Source of the DNA: Nevskia sp.
GTDB lineage: Bacteria > Pseudomonadota > Gammaproteobacteria > Nevskiales > Nevskiaceae
Length of the DNA stretch: 64,000 nucleotides
Direction: 5' to 3'
Assembly (NCBI GenBank): GCA_031291075.1
Contig: JARLJS010000186.1
Location: 1 to 64,000 of the forward strand
This document shows positions 7,259-18,886 of this stretch, one piece after another. The notes under the pieces are model-generated. The model saw only the letters and a program-made list of their open reading frames with translations, was not told the DNA's origin and made no database searches. Position numbers and translations under genes: made by a program. Positions within the stretch are counted from its first letter, which is position 1. Every line of letters begins with the position of its first letter.

Positions 7259-7269
7259 GGCGCGCGCCG

Positions 7270-8649
7270 CTAGATAAACGTCAACCCCACCTGAAACAAC
7301 TTCTCCACATCCTTGATCTTGCGCTTATCGACAATGAACATGATCACATGATCCTCCGCCTCGATCATCACATCGCCATGCGCGATCAACACATCCTCGC
7401 CGCGCACGATGGCGCCGATGGTGCAGCCTGAGGGCAGCTTGATCTCCTCCAGGCGGCGGCCCACCACCTTGGAGTTGCTGCGGTCGCCGTGGGCCACGGC
7501 CTCGATCGCCTCCGCGGCGCCGCGGCGCAGGGAGTGCACCTTGACCACGTCGCCGCGCCGCACGTGGGCGAGCAGGGCGCTCACCGTGGCCTGCTGCGGC
7601 GAGATGGCGACGTCGATGGCGCCGCCTTCCACCAGGTCGACGTAGGCGAGCCGGTTGATCAGCGACATGGCCTTGTGCGCGCCCAGGCGCTTGGCCAGCA
7701 TGGCGGACAGGATGTTGGCCTCGTCGTCGTTGGTGACGGCGCAGAACACGTCCATGTCCTCGACGTTCTCCTCCACCAGCAGCGCCTCGTTGGCGGCGTC
7801 GCCGTGCAGCACCACCACGTGGTTGAGCTCCTCCGACAGCAGGCGGGCGCGCTCGCGGCTGCGCTCGATGATCTTGACCTGCACCTTGTCGGACAGGGCG
7901 CGCGCCAGGCGCATGCCGATGTTGCCGCCGCCGGCGAGCATGACGCGTTTCACCGGCCGCTCCAGCTTGCGCAGCTCGGCGATGATCTTGTGGATGTGCA
8001 CGCGCGCGGCGACGAAGAACACCTCGTCCTCCGCTTCGATCACCGTTTCGCCCTGCGGGATGATCGGCCGGCCGCGACGGTAGATGGCGGCGACACGCGC
8101 GTCCACGCCCTCCGGCAGGTGGCTGGGCAGTTCCTTGAGCTGGCGGCCGACCAGCGGACCGCCGTAGTAAGCGCGCACGCCGACCAGGCGCACGCGGCCG
8201 TCGGCGAAGTCCACCACCTGCAGCGCGCCGGGGTATTCGATCAGGCGGCGGATCCCGTCGGTGACGAGCTGCTCCGGGCTGATGCGCATGTCCACCGACA
8301 GCGCGTCCGGCAGGAACAGCTTGTCCTCCTCCTCCAGGTACTGGGCGGCGCGCACGCGCGCGATCTTGGTGGGGGTGTGGAACAGGGTCTGCGCGATGCG
8401 GCAGGCCAGCATGTTGGTCTCATCGCCGTCGGTGACGGCGATGATCATGTCGGCGTCCTCGGCGTGGGCGCGCCGCAGCGTTTCCGGATAGGAGGCATGC
8501 CCCAGCACGGTGCGGATATCCAGCCGTTCGCGCAGGCTGGCCAGGGCCTGGGCGTCGGAATCGACCACGGTGATGTCGTTGGCCTCGTTGGCCAGGTTTT
8601 CGGCGAGGGTGCTGCCGACCTGGCCGGCGCCTAGGATGACGATCTTCAC
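7270..8649 (-). CDS. trkA: Trk system K+ uptake regulatory subunit TrkA
   Basis: The 459-residue protein equals E. coli TrkA in length (458) and has its duplicated layout: RCK-N Rossmann domain with [19 protein letters not shown] at residue 2, an RCK-C domain, a second Rossmann domain with [17 protein letters not shown] near residue 235 and a second RCK-C domain. It binds NAD(H) in the cytoplasm and gates TrkH (3658-5118). The GTG at 8647-8649 is chosen because it puts the glycine motif at the protein's start; the frame stays open further upstream without conserved sequence. A large inverted repeat (8696-8832) lies in its 5-prime region, downstream of glpK. Confidence 0.93.
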   Translation of the reverse strand: MKIVILGAGQVGSTLAENLANEANDITVVDSDAQALASLRERLDIRTVLGHASYPETLRRAHAEDADMIIAVTDGDETNMLACRIAQTLFHTPTKIARVRAAQYLEEEDKLFLPDALSVDMRISPEQLVTDGIRRLIEYPGALQVVDFADGRVRLVGVRAYYGGPLVGRQLKELPSHLPEGVDARVAAIYRRGRPIIPQGETVIEAEDEVFFVAARVHIHKIIAELRKLERPVKRVMLAGGGNIGMRLARALSDKVQVKIIERSRERARLLSEELNHVVVLHGDAANEALLVEENVEDMDVFCAVTNDDEANILSAMLAKRLGAHKAMSLINRLAYVDLVEGGAIDVAISPQQATVSALLAHVRRGDVVKVHSLRRGAAEAIEAVAHGDRSNSKVVGRRLEEIKLPSGCTIGAIVRGEDVLIAHGDVMIEAEDHVIMFIVDKRKIKDVEKLFQVGLTFI

Positions 8650-8695
8650 GGGGCAGGACGTTACCGGGCCCCGGCTTGCGGCGCAAGCCGGGGCG

Positions 8696-8832
8696 GTGAG
8701 GGGTGAGGTCGCGCCCCTGCGGGCGCTGTGAGGAGTGAGGAGACAAGCAAAAGCGCCCGGGTGGCCGTATGGCGCTTTTGCTTGTCCCCTCACAACCCGC
8801 GTAGCGGGCGACCTCACCCCTCACTCCTCACA
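8696..8832. repeat. Nested inverted repeat with GTGAG tandem arms
   Basis: GTGAGGGGTGAGGTCG (8696-8711) is perfectly complementary to 8809-8824. TGTGAGGAGTGA (8728-8739) pairs with 8821-8832. The centre is a 16-bp perfect stem, 8742-8757 with 8771-8786, carrying GCAAAAGCGCC/GGCGCTTTTGC. It fills the gap between glpK and trkA. A relative with GTGAGAC units is at 36257-36341. Confidence 0.8.
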
Positions 8833-8857
8833 GGGCGCGCGCACGGCGCGCCCGACC

Positions 8858-10342
<1,485 letters not shown>

Positions 10343-10391
10343 CGCGGTCTCCTCGATCCGGTTATAGTCGGCGCACGGGGAGAAGGTACCG

Positions 10392-11324
10392 ATGAGTGCA
10401 GACGGATTCCAGTTCGACATGCCGGACGGCCGGCCGCTGTACGTGCACCGCTGGCTGTCGCCGCAATCGGCGCGCTCGACCCTGCTGGTGGTGCACGGTA
10501 TGGCCGAGCACGGCGCCCGCTACGCCCGGTTGGCCGACGCGCTCAACGCGGCGGGCTGGGACGTCTACGCCATGGACTGGCCGGGACATGGCCGCAGCGT
10601 GAACAGCGCCGCCGAGCTGGGTCACGTGGCGGACCGCGACGGCTGGGGCTACGCGCTGGATGCCCTGCACCAGGTGCGGCAGCGGGTGGCGCAGGAACGA
10701 GGTGCTGGCGGCTTGTTCGTGCTCGGCCACAGCATGGGATCGTTCCTGGTGCAGCATTACATCGCCGCTCACGGCGCAGGCCTCGCCGGCGTGGTGCTGT
10801 CGGCCACCAGCGGCAGCATGGGGCCGCTGCGTGCCGTCGGCACGGCTTTGATGCGGCTGGAGGCGCTGCTGCTGGGGGTGCGGCACCGCAGCGCCCTGGC
10901 CGAGGCGCTGTCGTTCAAGTCCTTCAACCGCAAGTTTGCCCCGGCCCGCACGCCAGCCGACTGGCTGTCGCGCGATCCGTACGAGGTGGACCAATACGTC
11001 GCCGATCCGCTCTGCGGTTTCCGTTGTAGCGCCGGCCTATGGGGCGACCTGCTGACAGCGGGTGCGGTGCTGTGCGATCCGCAACACCTGGCGGGACTGC
11101 CCGCCGCGCTGCCGATCCTGCTGCTGTCCGGCGGTGAGGATCCGGTCACCCAGGGCGGGCGCGGCACCCAGCTGCTGCTGCGCGCCTACCGCGCCGCCGG
11201 GCTGAAGGACGTGACGCTGAAGATTTACGACGGCGCCCGCCACGAGCTGCTCAACGAGATCGAATCCTGCCGCGCGCAGGTCACCGAAGACCTGCTGGGC
11301 TGGCTGGGCCACCACCGCGGCTGA
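10392..11324 (+). CDS. Alpha/beta hydrolase, monoacylglycerol lipase-like
   Basis: The protein has 310 residues. It shows the oxyanion-hole motif [19 protein letters not shown], the Ser nucleophile elbow LGHSMGSF (around residue 115), an acid in LSGGEDPVT and the catalytic His in [11 protein letters not shown]. The motif set and length match the lysophospholipase/monoacylglycerol lipase branch (PldB/MAGL), which hydrolyses monoacylglycerols to fatty acid and glycerol. There is no signal peptide, so it acts in the cytoplasm. A ribosome-binding site GGGGAGAAGG precedes the ATG. It is divergent from glpK, which could use the released glycerol. Confidence 0.85.
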   Translation: MSADGFQFDMPDGRPLYVHRWLSPQSARSTLLVVHGMAEHGARYARLADALNAAGWDVYAMDWPGHGRSVNSAAELGHVADRDGWGYALDALHQVRQRVAQERGAGGLFVLGHSMGSFLVQHYIAAHGAGLAGVVLSATSGSMGPLRAVGTALMRLEALLLGVRHRSALAEALSFKSFNRKFAPARTPADWLSRDPYEVDQYVADPLCGFRCSAGLWGDLLTAGAVLCDPQHLAGLPAALPILLLSGGEDPVTQGGRGTQLLLRAYRAAGLKDVTLKIYDGARHELLNEIESCRAQVTEDLLGWLGHHRG

Positions 11325-11334
11325 GACCCGCGCC

Positions 11335-12072
11335 TCAGGCCGACAGCGACGCCGGCCCCGAGGTCAGCACCGGACCGGTGGGCTTGCCGGTGGGCGAGCC
11401 GCCCGGCGGCTCCAGGCTCACCGCCAGCGTGATACCGCCCTGGGCGGTGAGGTCCTTGGGCAGTTCCAGCTTGTTCTGGCCCTGCACCGGCAGCAGGCCG
11501 ATGGCCACCGGGCCCTGCGGCGAGATCCACCACAGCTCCATGCTGTGCTGGCCGAGCTGCGGATATGCGCCCGAGGCGGTCACCGTGAGCTGGCCGCTGG
11601 CGGGCGACAGGCTGACGTTCCACTGCATGGTGGAATCCGGCACCTTCAACTGGGCCACGTAGAGCGGGGCGGCGGGCTTGACCTGCGCCACCGGCGGCGT
11701 GACCGGGGCGGGCGCCCGGTACTGCGTCAGGATCACCACCGCCGCCACCGTGGCGGCGGCCGCCAGGCCGATGCCGATCCGCCACAGCGGCACCGGCTTG
11801 GGGGCTTGCGCCGGGGCTGGCTTGCGCAGCGGCACGGTGTTGCCGGCGCCGATGCGCCGCTGCAGGGAGATCCACACGGTTGGCGCCGGCTCCACCGGCC
11901 TCACCGCACTGCCGAGCCGCCCCAGGTACGCCTCCCAGAAATACTGCTCCGCGCGCACCCCGGCGTCGGCGCGTGCCAGCCGCTCGAAGCGGCGGCGCGC
12001 CGGGCCGCGCAGCGTGCCGAGCACGTACTCGGCCGCCAGCATCCGGCGCAACTTGGCATCCTGGTACTTCAT
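11335..12072 (-). CDS. Anti-sigma factor, RskA family
   Basis: The 245-residue protein has an N-terminal cytoplasmic helical sigma-binding region (LRRMLAAEYVLGTLRGPARR, an anti-sigma-like domain without a zinc motif), one membrane helix around residue 95-115 (WRIGIGLAAAATVAAVVIL), and a C-terminal extracytoplasmic RskA domain ending in the usual GPVLTSGPASL. Its ATG overlaps the stop of the sigma factor gene (ATGA at 12069-12072), so the two are translationally coupled. RskA proteins hold their ECF sigma factor at the membrane until released by proteolysis or signal. The signal here is unknown. Confidence 0.85.
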   Translation of the reverse strand: MKYQDAKLRRMLAAEYVLGTLRGPARRRFERLARADAGVRAEQYFWEAYLGRLGSAVRPVEPAPTVWISLQRRIGAGNTVPLRKPAPAQAPKPVPLWRIGIGLAAAATVAAVVILTQYRAPAPVTPPVAQVKPAAPLYVAQLKVPDSTMQWNVSLSPASGQLTVTASGAYPQLGQHSMELWWISPQGPVAIGLLPVQGQNKLELPKDLTAQGGITLAVSLEPPGGSPTGKPTGPVLTSGPASLSA

Positions 12073-12659
12073 CCGTTCTCCATGGCACCGCCCACCGCCT
12101 CCAGGCATTCCCGCAGGCGCGACAGGCCTCGTCGCACCCAGCTCTTCACCGTCCCGAGCGGCGCCTGCATCGCCTGCGCCAGCTCCTGGTGGGTATAGCC
12201 CTCGTAGTACGCCAGCAGCACGCTCCTGCGCTGCTCGTCCTGCAGGCCACCCATGCAATCCCGCAGCCGCCCGATGCCTTCGCCCTCGATGGCGCGGTCT
12301 ACCGGGTCCTGCGTGGGATCGGCGAAGCTCAGCGGCGGCTCCTCGCCCTCTTCCGGCATCTCCACCTCCGGCCGCTTCATGCGCAGCAGATCGAGCGCAC
12401 GATAGCGGGCGATGGTGGTCAGCCAGGTCAATGGCGAGCCGCGCGAGGGCTCATAGGTTTCCGACTTCTGCCAGACCTTGAGGAAGCAGTCCTGCAGCGC
12501 CTCCTCCGCCCAATCCCGTCGCTGAAGAATACGCAGCAGCACGCCGAACAGATGCGCGCTGCAAGTGCGATAGAGCTGCGCGAACGCGCGCTGGTCGCCG
12601 CCGGCGGTGGCCGTGAGCAGCTGGGCGAGATGTTCCGGTTCGGCGCTGGCTGGGCTCAT
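12069..12659 (-). CDS. RNA polymerase ECF sigma factor
   Basis: The 196-residue protein has sigma region 2 (FAQLYRTCSAHLFGVLLRIL, then DCFLKVWQKSETYEPSRG and LTWLTTIARYRALDLLR) and region 4 (LAYYEGYTHQELAQAMQAPL with GTVKSWVRRGLSRLRECLE). This is the ECF type that works with RskA-like anti-sigma factors (SigK-like). ATG 12659 is preferred over the upstream ATG at 12692 because AAAGAAG lies 6 bp before it. It is co-transcribed with the anti-sigma gene and divergent from hemB. Confidence 0.88.
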   Translation of the reverse strand: MSPASAEPEHLAQLLTATAGGDQRAFAQLYRTCSAHLFGVLLRILQRRDWAEEALQDCFLKVWQKSETYEPSRGSPLTWLTTIARYRALDLLRMKRPEVEMPEEGEEPPLSFADPTQDPVDRAIEGEGIGRLRDCMGGLQDEQRRSVLLAYYEGYTHQELAQAMQAPLGTVKSWVRRGLSRLRECLEAVGGAMENG

Positions 12660-12835
12660 CGGGACTTCTTTTCGTTCGCTCCTTGAGATCATAGCAAGCC
12701 GGTGCGCTGCCGCCGCGTGGCGGACTTTGCCTATACGCCGCCGGGTGGCCAGCGGTTGCGCGGCCCGCCGGGGCGCCCGCCGGCCGGCGCCCGCGTTCTA
12801 TAATCGCGCAGCCTCACTTCCACCAGGCCCTGACC

Positions 12836-13837
12836 GTGACCGCCGCCGCCTTTCCCAATACCCGCCCGCGCCGTCTCCGCACTGCCGAATTCATCCGCGC
12901 CATGGTGCGCGAGACCCGGCTGGCCCCGGCCCAGCTGATCCAGCCGCTGTTCGTCGCCGAAGAGGCGCAGAAGGGCGCCATCCCGTCGATGCCGGGGCAG
13001 AGCCGGCTGGACCTGGACGAGCTGGCGCGCGAGTGCGTCGAGCTGCGCCGGCTCGGCATCGCGGCGGTGGCCCTGTTCCCGGTGATCCCGTCGGAGCGGA
13101 AAAACGAACTGGGCAGCGAGGCGCTCAACCCCGAGGGCCTGATCCCGCGCGCCATCAAGGCGGTGAAGTCGGCCTGCCCGGAGCTGGGCGTGGTAGTCGA
13201 CATCGCCCTCGATCCCTACACCAGCCACGGCCACGACGGCGTGCTCGACGCCGCCGGCTACGTCGACAATGACATCACCGTGGAAATGCTGCGCAAGCAG
13301 GCGCTGGTGCTGGCGCGCGCCGGGGCCGACGTGCTGGCGCCGTCGGACATGATGGACGGCCGCATCGGCTCGATCCGCTCCGTGCTGGAGCGCGATGGCC
13401 AGAAGAACATGGTGATCCTGTCCTACGCCGCCAAGTACGCCAGCGCCTTCTACGGCCCGTTCCGCGACGCGGTGGGCACCAAGGTCGCCCTCAAGGGCGA
13501 CAAGCGCACCTACCAGATGGACCCGGCCAACGCCGACGAGGCCCTGCGCGAGGTCGAGCTCGACCTCAACGAGGGCGCCGACATCGTCATGGTCAAGCCG
13601 GGCATGCCGTACCTCGACGTGATCCACCGGGTCAAGGAGCGCTTCGGCGTGCCGGTGGCGGCCTACCAGGTCAGCGGCGAGTACGCCATGCTGCGCGCCG
13701 CCATCGCCAACGGCTGGCTGGACGAGCGCAAGGTGATCATGGAGTCCTTGCTGTGTCTGCGCCGCGCCGGCGCCGACATGATCCTCACCTATTTCGCCAA
13801 GCAGGCGGCGTCCTGGCTGGCCGAAGAAACGACATAA
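12836..13837 (+). CDS. hemB: Delta-aminolevulinic acid dehydratase (porphobilinogen synthase)
   Basis: The 333-residue protein has the ALAD signature: RPRRLRTAEFIRAMVRETRL at the N-terminus, VDIALDPYTSHGHDGVLD near the metal site, the Schiff-base lysines in AFYGPFRDAV...LKGDKRTYQMD and MVKPGMPYLDVI, and QVSGEYAMLRAA. The metal-binding loop is DPYTSHGHDG rather than the triple-cysteine zinc motif, so it is of the Mg-type, as in Pseudomonas. It condenses two 5-aminolevulinate molecules to porphobilinogen for heme, siroheme and corrinoids. Start is GTG 12836. aroE follows 12 bp downstream. Confidence 0.95.
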   Translation: MTAAAFPNTRPRRLRTAEFIRAMVRETRLAPAQLIQPLFVAEEAQKGAIPSMPGQSRLDLDELARECVELRRLGIAAVALFPVIPSERKNELGSEALNPEGLIPRAIKAVKSACPELGVVVDIALDPYTSHGHDGVLDAAGYVDNDITVEMLRKQALVLARAGADVLAPSDMMDGRIGSIRSVLERDGQKNMVILSYAAKYASAFYGPFRDAVGTKVALKGDKRTYQMDPANADEALREVELDLNEGADIVMVKPGMPYLDVIHRVKERFGVPVAAYQVSGEYAMLRAAIANGWLDERKVIMESLLCLRRAGADMILTYFAKQAASWLAEETT

Positions 13838-13849
13838 CAAGCAGAGAAA

Positions 13850-14665
13850 ATGACCAGCCTGTACGCGGTACTGGGTCAGCCGGTCGCGCATAGCCGCTCG
13901 CCGCGCATCCACAGCCTGTTCGCGGCCCAGGTGGGCGCGCAGCTCCGCTACGAGGCGATCGAGGTCGCCCCGGAGCGGCTGGCGGAAACGCTGACCGCGT
14001 TGTACGCGGCCGGCTATGCCGGCTTCAACCTGACGCTGCCGCACAAGACGGCGGCGGTCGCGCTGTGCGAGAGCCTGGGCACGCGCGCCGAACACGCCGG
14101 CGCGGTCAACACCCTGATCCGCACGCCGGGCGGCTGGCGCGGTGACAACACCGACGGCGTCGGCCTGGTGCGCGACCTGCGCCACAACCTGGGCGTGGCG
14201 ATCGCCGGCCGGCGCGTGCTGGTGCTGGGCGCCGGCGGCGCGGCCCGCGGCATCCTCGAGCCGCTGCTGGCGGAGCGGCCGCAGGAGCTGGTGCTGTCCG
14301 GCCGCAACCCCTGGAAGCCGGAGGAGCTGGCGACGGCTTTCAAGGCGCTCGGCAACATTCGCCCCTGTACCCACCTGGCGCTGAAAGGGGACCAATTCGA
14401 CCTGATCGTCAACGCCACCTCCGCCGGCCATCACGGCCAGGCGCCGCGCCTGCCGCCGGGCCTGTTCGCGGCCGGCGCGCTGGCCTACGACCTCAACTAC
14501 GGCAAGGCCGCGGCGCCGTTCCTGGAGTGGGCCCGTGGCGCTGGCGCGGAACGCGTCGCGGACGGGCTGGGCATGCTGGTGGAGCAGGCGGCGGAATCGT
14601 TCCAGCTGTGGCGGGGGGTGCGGCCGGAGACCGGCCCGGTGCTGGCTGCGTTGCGCCAGGACTGA
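13850..14665 (+). CDS. aroE: Shikimate dehydrogenase
   Basis: This 271-residue NADP-dependent enzyme of aromatic amino acid synthesis has the shikimate-binding motif VLGQPVAHSRSPRIHSLFAA, the catalytic lysine in GFNLTLPHKTAAV, DNTDGVGLVRDL, and the glycine-rich RVLVLGAGGAARGILEPL. It has full AroE length. It follows hemB by 12 bp and is probably co-transcribed with it, and it converges on the tatC end of the his-tat unit. Confidence 0.94.
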   Translation: MTSLYAVLGQPVAHSRSPRIHSLFAAQVGAQLRYEAIEVAPERLAETLTALYAAGYAGFNLTLPHKTAAVALCESLGTRAEHAGAVNTLIRTPGGWRGDNTDGVGLVRDLRHNLGVAIAGRRVLVLGAGGAARGILEPLLAERPQELVLSGRNPWKPEELATAFKALGNIRPCTHLALKGDQFDLIVNATSAGHHGQAPRLPPGLFAAGALAYDLNYGKAAAPFLEWARGAGAERVADGLGMLVEQAAESFQLWRGVRPETGPVLAALRQD

Positions 14666-14691
14666 CGCGCTATTGCTGTCCCGCCAGGCGG

Positions 14692-15480
14692 TCAGGCCGG
14701 CGGACTCGCTACCGGCTTTTGTGCCTCGTCCTCCTTCGGCTTCACCAGCCAGCGTGCACCGATGATGCCCAGCTCGAACAGCAGGTACATCGGCACCGCC
14801 AGCAGGATCTGCGACAGCACGTCCGGCGGCGCCAGGATGGCGGCGACGAAGAACACCCCCACCAGCACGTAGTCGCGCCGCGCGGACAGTTGCTGCGGCG
14901 TGACGAAACCGGTCCAGCACAGCAGCACGATCGCCGCCGGCGTCTCGAAGGTGAGCCCGAACACCAGGAACAGCTTGATCACGAAGTCCAGGTACTTGCC
15001 GACGTCGGTCATCACCGACACGCCTTCCGGGGCGACGCTGACGAAAAAGCGGAACACCGCCGGCAGGATCAGGAAGTAGGCGAAGGCCACGCCGATATAG
15101 AACAGCAGTGTGCTCGACACCAGCAGCGGGGCGACCAGCCGGCGCTCGTTGCGGTACAGCCCCGGCGCGACGAAGGCCCACACCTGGTACAGCACCCACG
15201 GCAGGGCGGCGACGAAGGCCAGCATCGCCGCCAGCTTGAACGGCACCAGGAACGGCGCGGCCACCTCGGTGGCGATCATGGTGCCGCCGGCGGGCAGCAG
15301 CCGCAGCAGCGGTTCCGCCAGCAGGTGGTAGAGGTGGCGGGCGAAGAACGCCAGCGGCAGGAACGCCACCAGCACGCCGAGCAGCGCGCGGATCAGCCGC
15401 GTGCGCAGCTCCACCAGGTGGGCCAGCAGCGGCTGCTCGGTCCCCCCCGGCGGCTCCGTTCCGGGCAGCGCCTCAGCCAT
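14692..15480 (-). CDS. tatC: Sec-independent translocase subunit TatC
   Basis: The 262-residue protein has six membrane helices and TatC hallmarks: LLAHLVELRTRLIRALLGV at the N-terminus, FLVPFKLAAMLAFVAALPWV-type loop with YQVWAFVAPGLYRNERR, and the FGLTFETPAAIVLLCWTG segment. TatC with TatB recognises twin-arginine signal peptides. Its start overlaps the end of tatB by 8 bp, indicating coupled translation. It is the last gene of the his-tat unit. Confidence 0.95.
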   Translation of the reverse strand: MAEALPGTEPPGGTEQPLLAHLVELRTRLIRALLGVLVAFLPLAFFARHLYHLLAEPLLRLLPAGGTMIATEVAAPFLVPFKLAAMLAFVAALPWVLYQVWAFVAPGLYRNERRLVAPLLVSSTLLFYIGVAFAYFLILPAVFRFFVSVAPEGVSVMTDVGKYLDFVIKLFLVFGLTFETPAAIVLLCWTGFVTPQQLSARRDYVLVGVFFVAAILAPPDVLSQILLAVPMYLLFELGIIGARWLVKPKEDEAQKPVASPPA

Positions 15481-15784
15481 GCTCGGCTGGTGGCTTGGGG
15501 GCGGCCGGAATTTCGGGCTTGGCTTCTTCGACCAGCTTGTGGGTCTCGCTCTGCAGTGCCTGCGAGTGCTCGCGCAGGACGCGCTGCGCGTCCTCGATCT
15601 GTTTCTTCAACTCCGCCACCTGGCTTTCGCGCTCCAGCTCGGCGGTGAGATTGCGCATGTAGACACGCGCCTTGCCGGTCCAGCGGCCCACCGTGCGCGC
15701 GACGCCCGGCATGCGCTCCGGGCCGAGCACCACCAGGGCCACGACAAAGCAAAGCAGCAGCTCGGAAAAGCTGAAGTCGAGCAC
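15473..15784 (-). CDS. tatB: Sec-independent translocase subunit TatB
   Basis: The 103-residue protein has one N-terminal membrane helix (FSFSELLLCFVVALVVLGPE) with the conserved Glu and GPER hinge, followed by an amphipathic helix (MPGVARTVGRWTGKARVYMR) and a charged coiled tail. This is the TatB pattern rather than TatA. It forms the receptor complex with TatC. It lies 37 bp after tatA and overlaps tatC. Confidence 0.92.
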   Translation of the reverse strand: MLDFSFSELLLCFVVALVVLGPERMPGVARTVGRWTGKARVYMRNLTAELERESQVAELKKQIEDAQRVLREHSQALQSETHKLVEEAKPEIPAAPKPPAEHG

Positions 15785-15821
15785 GGCGACGCTTCCGACT
15801 GGGCGGTGCGGCTGGGCGGTC

Positions 15822-16061
15822 TTACACCTTGTCGTTGCGCGGCGCGCCGGCTGGCTGCGACGGCACCGGCTTGGCCTCGCCTTCGATGGCGTCCGCGGGC
15901 TTGGTGGCCTCGGCCTCGCCCTCGCGCATCGCGGTCTTGAAGTTCTTCACCGCCGAGCCGAGGTCGCTGCCGGCGTTGCGCAGTTTCTTGGTGCCAAACA
16001 CGGCAACCACGATGAGCAGCAGGATCAGCCAGTGCCAGATGCTGAAAGTACCGGAAAACAT
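15822..16061 (-). CDS. tatA: Sec-independent translocase subunit TatA
   Basis: The 79-residue protein has the TatA arrangement: short N-terminal membrane helix ([20 protein letters not shown]) with the FGTKKLR hinge, amphipathic helix ([20 protein letters not shown]) and an acidic tail. It builds the pore for folded proteins. It follows hisE by 36 bp, the same hisE-tatABC order known from Pseudomonas. Confidence 0.94.
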   Translation of the reverse strand: MFSGTFSIWHWLILLLIVVAVFGTKKLRNAGSDLGSAVKNFKTAMREGEAEATKPADAIEGEAKPVPSQPAGAPRNDKV

Positions 16062-16097
16062 TCGAATTCCTCGCTATCGCCCGGGATCTGCGGGCAA

Positions 16098-16442
16098 CTA
16101 TTTGGGACGGGCGGCCTTTTCTTCCAGGCCGGAACGACCCATGCGCTGCGCCAGCTCGTCGGTGAGGGCGCTCACCGGCAGATCATACGCCGCCAGCAGC
16201 ACCAGCGTGTGAAACCAGAGGTCGGCCACCTCGTGCAGCAGTGCGGCGCGGTCGTCCGGGTTGCCGCTTGCAAGGTTCTTGCCGGCGATCAGGGTCTCCC
16301 CCGCCTCCTCGCCGATTTTCTTGAGGATGGCGTCCACGCCCTTGGCGTAAAGGCCCGCCACGTAGGACTTCCCGGGATCGGCCGATTTGCGCTGCTGCAG
16401 CGTGATGTAGAGCGCCTGCAGCACGTCCTCGGGCGTGCTCAC
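16098..16442 (-). CDS. hisE: Phosphoribosyl-ATP pyrophosphatase HisE
   Basis: The 114-residue stand-alone MazG-like all-helical pyrophosphohydrolase has the conserved [15 protein letters not shown] and [16 protein letters not shown] metal-binding helices. It hydrolyses PR-ATP to PR-AMP in the second step of histidine synthesis. It overlaps hisF by 4 bp. The PR-AMP cyclohydrolase HisI, often fused to HisE or just upstream, is not encoded in this cluster. Confidence 0.94.
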   Translation of the reverse strand: MSTPEDVLQALYITLQQRKSADPGKSYVAGLYAKGVDAILKKIGEEAGETLIAGKNLASGNPDDRAALLHEVADLWFHTLVLLAAYDLPVSALTDELAQRMGRSGLEEKAARPK

Positions 16443-17221
16443 AGTCGTACCCGCACGCCCCGTTCGGCCAGGTACTGCTTGGCCTGCTCCACGGTATAGA
16501 CGCCGTTGTGGAAGATGCTGGCGGCCAGCACCGCGTCGGCGCCGCCCTCGTTGATGCCCTGGTACAGGTGCTCCAGCGTGCCCACCCCGCCGCTGGCCAC
16601 CACCGGCACCGGCACGGTATCGCTGATCGCGCGCAGCAACTCGAGGTCGTAGCCGACCTTGGTGCCGTCGCGGTCCATGCTGGTGACCAGCAGTTCACCG
16701 GCGCCCTTCTCGACCATGGTCCTGGCCCATTCGATGGCGTCGATGCCGGCGCTCTTGCGACCGCCGTGGGTGTAGACGTGCCAGCGCGGCGGCTCCTCGG
16801 CGTCCTTCTTGCGCGGCTTGACCCGCTTGGCGTCGATGGCAACGACAATGCACTGTACGCCGTAGCGCTCCGCCGCCTCGCTGACGAAGTCCGGGTTGAG
16901 CACCGCGGCGGTGTTGATCGAGACCTTGTCCGCGCCGGCGGAGAGCAGGGCGCGCACGTCGGCGCAGGTGCGCACGCCGCCGCCGACGGTGAGCGGGATG
17001 TAGATCTCGCGCGCCACCGCTTCCACCGTGCGGAACAGGGTGGGTCGCTCGTCGGCGCTGGCGGTGATGTCCAGGAACACCAACTCGTCGGCACCCTGCT
17101 GGTCGTAGCGCCGCGCCACCTCGACCGGATCGCCCGCGTCGCGCAGCTCCTCGAAACGCACGCCCTTGACCACGCGGCCGGCGTCGATGTCGAGACAGGG
17201 GATGACGCGTTTGGCCAGCAT
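16439..17221 (-). CDS. hisF: Imidazole glycerol phosphate synthase cyclase subunit HisF
   Basis: This 260-residue TIM barrel opens with [20 protein letters not shown] and contains [38 protein letters not shown] and the C-terminal [20 protein letters not shown]. With the glutaminase HisH (18181-18840) it makes IGP and AICAR from PRFAR and glutamine-derived ammonia. It lies between hisA (25 bp upstream) and hisE (4-bp overlap). Confidence 0.96.
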   Translation of the reverse strand: MLAKRVIPCLDIDAGRVVKGVRFEELRDAGDPVEVARRYDQQGADELVFLDITASADERPTLFRTVEAVAREIYIPLTVGGGVRTCADVRALLSAGADKVSINTAAVLNPDFVSEAAERYGVQCIVVAIDAKRVKPRKKDAEEPPRWHVYTHGGRKSAGIDAIEWARTMVEKGAGELLVTSMDRDGTKVGYDLELLRAISDTVPVPVVASGGVGTLEHLYQGINEGGADAVLAASIFHNGVYTVEQAKQYLAERGVRVRL

Positions 17222-17246
17222 GGGGAAAAGTAAGACGCGGGAAGTG

Positions 17247-17972
17247 TTACTGGACGGCCTTCAGGCAGTCCTTGAATTGCAGTTCGCCTTCGTAGAGCGC
17301 GCGGCCGATCACGGCGCCGACCACCCCATCCTCGTGCAGCGTGCGCAGGGTGCGCAGATCGTCGAGCGTGGTGACGCCGCCGGAGGCGATCACCGGTGTG
17401 TTGACGGAGCGCGCCAGCGTACGGGTGGAATCGGCATTGAAGCCCTGCATCATGCCGTCGCGGCCGATGTCGGTGTAGATGATCGCTTCGACGCCGTCGC
17501 GTTCGCAGTGCTGCGCCATCTCCAGCACGTCGTGGTGCGACAGCTTGCTCCAGCCGTCCACCGCCACCCGGCCGTCCTTGGCGTCGAGGCCGACGAAGAT
17601 GCGGCGCGGGAATTCCAGGCACAGGTCGCGCAGGAAATGGGGCGTGTTGACGGCCTTGGTGCCGATGATGACGAAGCTCACGCCGGCGTCGAGGTAGTGC
17701 TGCACGGTCTCTTCCTCGCGCACCCCACCGCCGGCCTGGACCGGCACTTCGCCGACGCTGGCGACGATCTTTTCCAGGGCCTTGAGGTTCATCGGCGAGC
17801 CCTTGAGCGCGCCGTCCAGATCGACCACGTGCAGGCGCTGCGCGCCCTCGTCGACCCAGCGCTTGGCGACGCTTACCGGATCCTTGGAAAACACCGTGAC
17901 GTCGTCCATGCGGCCCTGACGGAGGCGCACGCACTGGCCGTTTTTGAGATCGATGGCGGGAATGAGCAGCAT
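17247..17972 (-). CDS. hisA: ProFAR isomerase HisA
   Basis: This 241-residue TIM barrel begins [19 protein letters not shown] and contains [46 protein letters not shown] and [16 protein letters not shown]. It catalyses the Amadori rearrangement in histidine synthesis. The frame extends upstream but the conserved protein starts at ATG 17972. A 208-bp gap separates it from hisH; no gene is seen in the gap. Confidence 0.95.
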   Translation of the reverse strand: MLLIPAIDLKNGQCVRLRQGRMDDVTVFSKDPVSVAKRWVDEGAQRLHVVDLDGALKGSPMNLKALEKIVASVGEVPVQAGGGVREEETVQHYLDAGVSFVIIGTKAVNTPHFLRDLCLEFPRRIFVGLDAKDGRVAVDGWSKLSHHDVLEMAQHCERDGVEAIIYTDIGRDGMMQGFNADSTRTLARSVNTPVIASGGVTTLDDLRTLRTLHEDGVVGAVIGRALYEGELQFKDCLKAVQ

Positions 17973-18180
17973 TTGGCTTGCAGACGGGCCGGCGGAACGG
18001 CGTTCGTGGATCGAATGGTCGCGGATCGGATGATGCTGCTGGTGTCCCTTCCGTGAACTGTGCCGGAAAGCGGCGGTCAAGGCAAGCGTTCGGCCGGGCG
18101 GGGAAAACCCTTGCCGCACGGTGGAAACCGCGGCTCCGCAGCGGCCTGCGACCTGGGGCAGGGCCGGACTTCGCCCCGCC

Positions 18181-18840
18181 TTATCCGCCGTCCCCGTTCC
18201 AATTCGCGAAGTTGGCGAGCAGCCGCAGGCCCACGTCATGGCTCTTTTCCGGGTGGAATTGGAAGCCGACGATGTTGTCCCGCACCACCGCCGCGGCGAA
18301 GGTTTGAACGTACTCGGCGGTGCCGAGCGTGTGCTGCGGGTTCTGCGGCGCGGCGTAGTAGCTGTGCACGAAGTAGAACCAGCTGTTGTCCGGTACGCCG
18401 GCCCAGATCGGGTGTGCGCGGCTTTGGCGGACCTGGTTCCAGCCCATGTGCGGCACTTTCAGGCGCTCGTGGCGCAGGCCGGGCTCCGTTTCCGGGGGCG
18501 GGTCGGGAAAGCGCACGACCGAGCCGGGGATCAGCCCGAGCGTGTTGACCCCGCCGTTCTCGTCGCTGTGCTCGAGCAGCACCTGCATGCCCAGGCACAC
18601 ACCCAGCAGCGGGCGCTTGCGCGCCGCCTCGATCACCATCTGGTCCAGCTCCAGCCGGCGCAGTTCGTCCATGCAGGCGCGCACGCCGCCAACTCCGGGC
18701 AGCACCAGGCGGTCGCATTCCAGCAGCGCGGTGGTGTCGTAGCTGATGAAAATGCGCTGGTTGCCCGCCACCCGCTCCAGCGATTTCGCCAGCGAGTGCA
18801 GGTTGCCCATGCCGTAGTCGATGACGCCGATGGTTTCCAT
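18181..18840 (-). CDS. hisH: Imidazole glycerol phosphate synthase glutaminase subunit HisH
   Basis: This 219-residue class I glutamine amidotransferase starts [20 protein letters not shown], has the nucleophile elbow [16 protein letters not shown] with its Cys, and the His-Glu pair in [16 protein letters not shown]. It delivers ammonia to HisF. It sits between hisB (46 bp upstream) and hisA. Confidence 0.95.
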   Translation of the reverse strand: METIGVIDYGMGNLHSLAKSLERVAGNQRIFISYDTTALLECDRLVLPGVGGVRACMDELRRLELDQMVIEAARKRPLLGVCLGMQVLLEHSDENGGVNTLGLIPGSVVRFPDPPPETEPGLRHERLKVPHMGWNQVRQSRAHPIWAGVPDNSWFYFVHSYYAAPQNPQHTLGTAEYVQTFAAAVVRDNIVGFQFHPEKSHDVGLRLLANFANWNGDGG

Positions 18841-18886
18841 GGTGCCGGGGCTGCGAACGTGCGAAACGCGGACTTCGCTTCGGCCC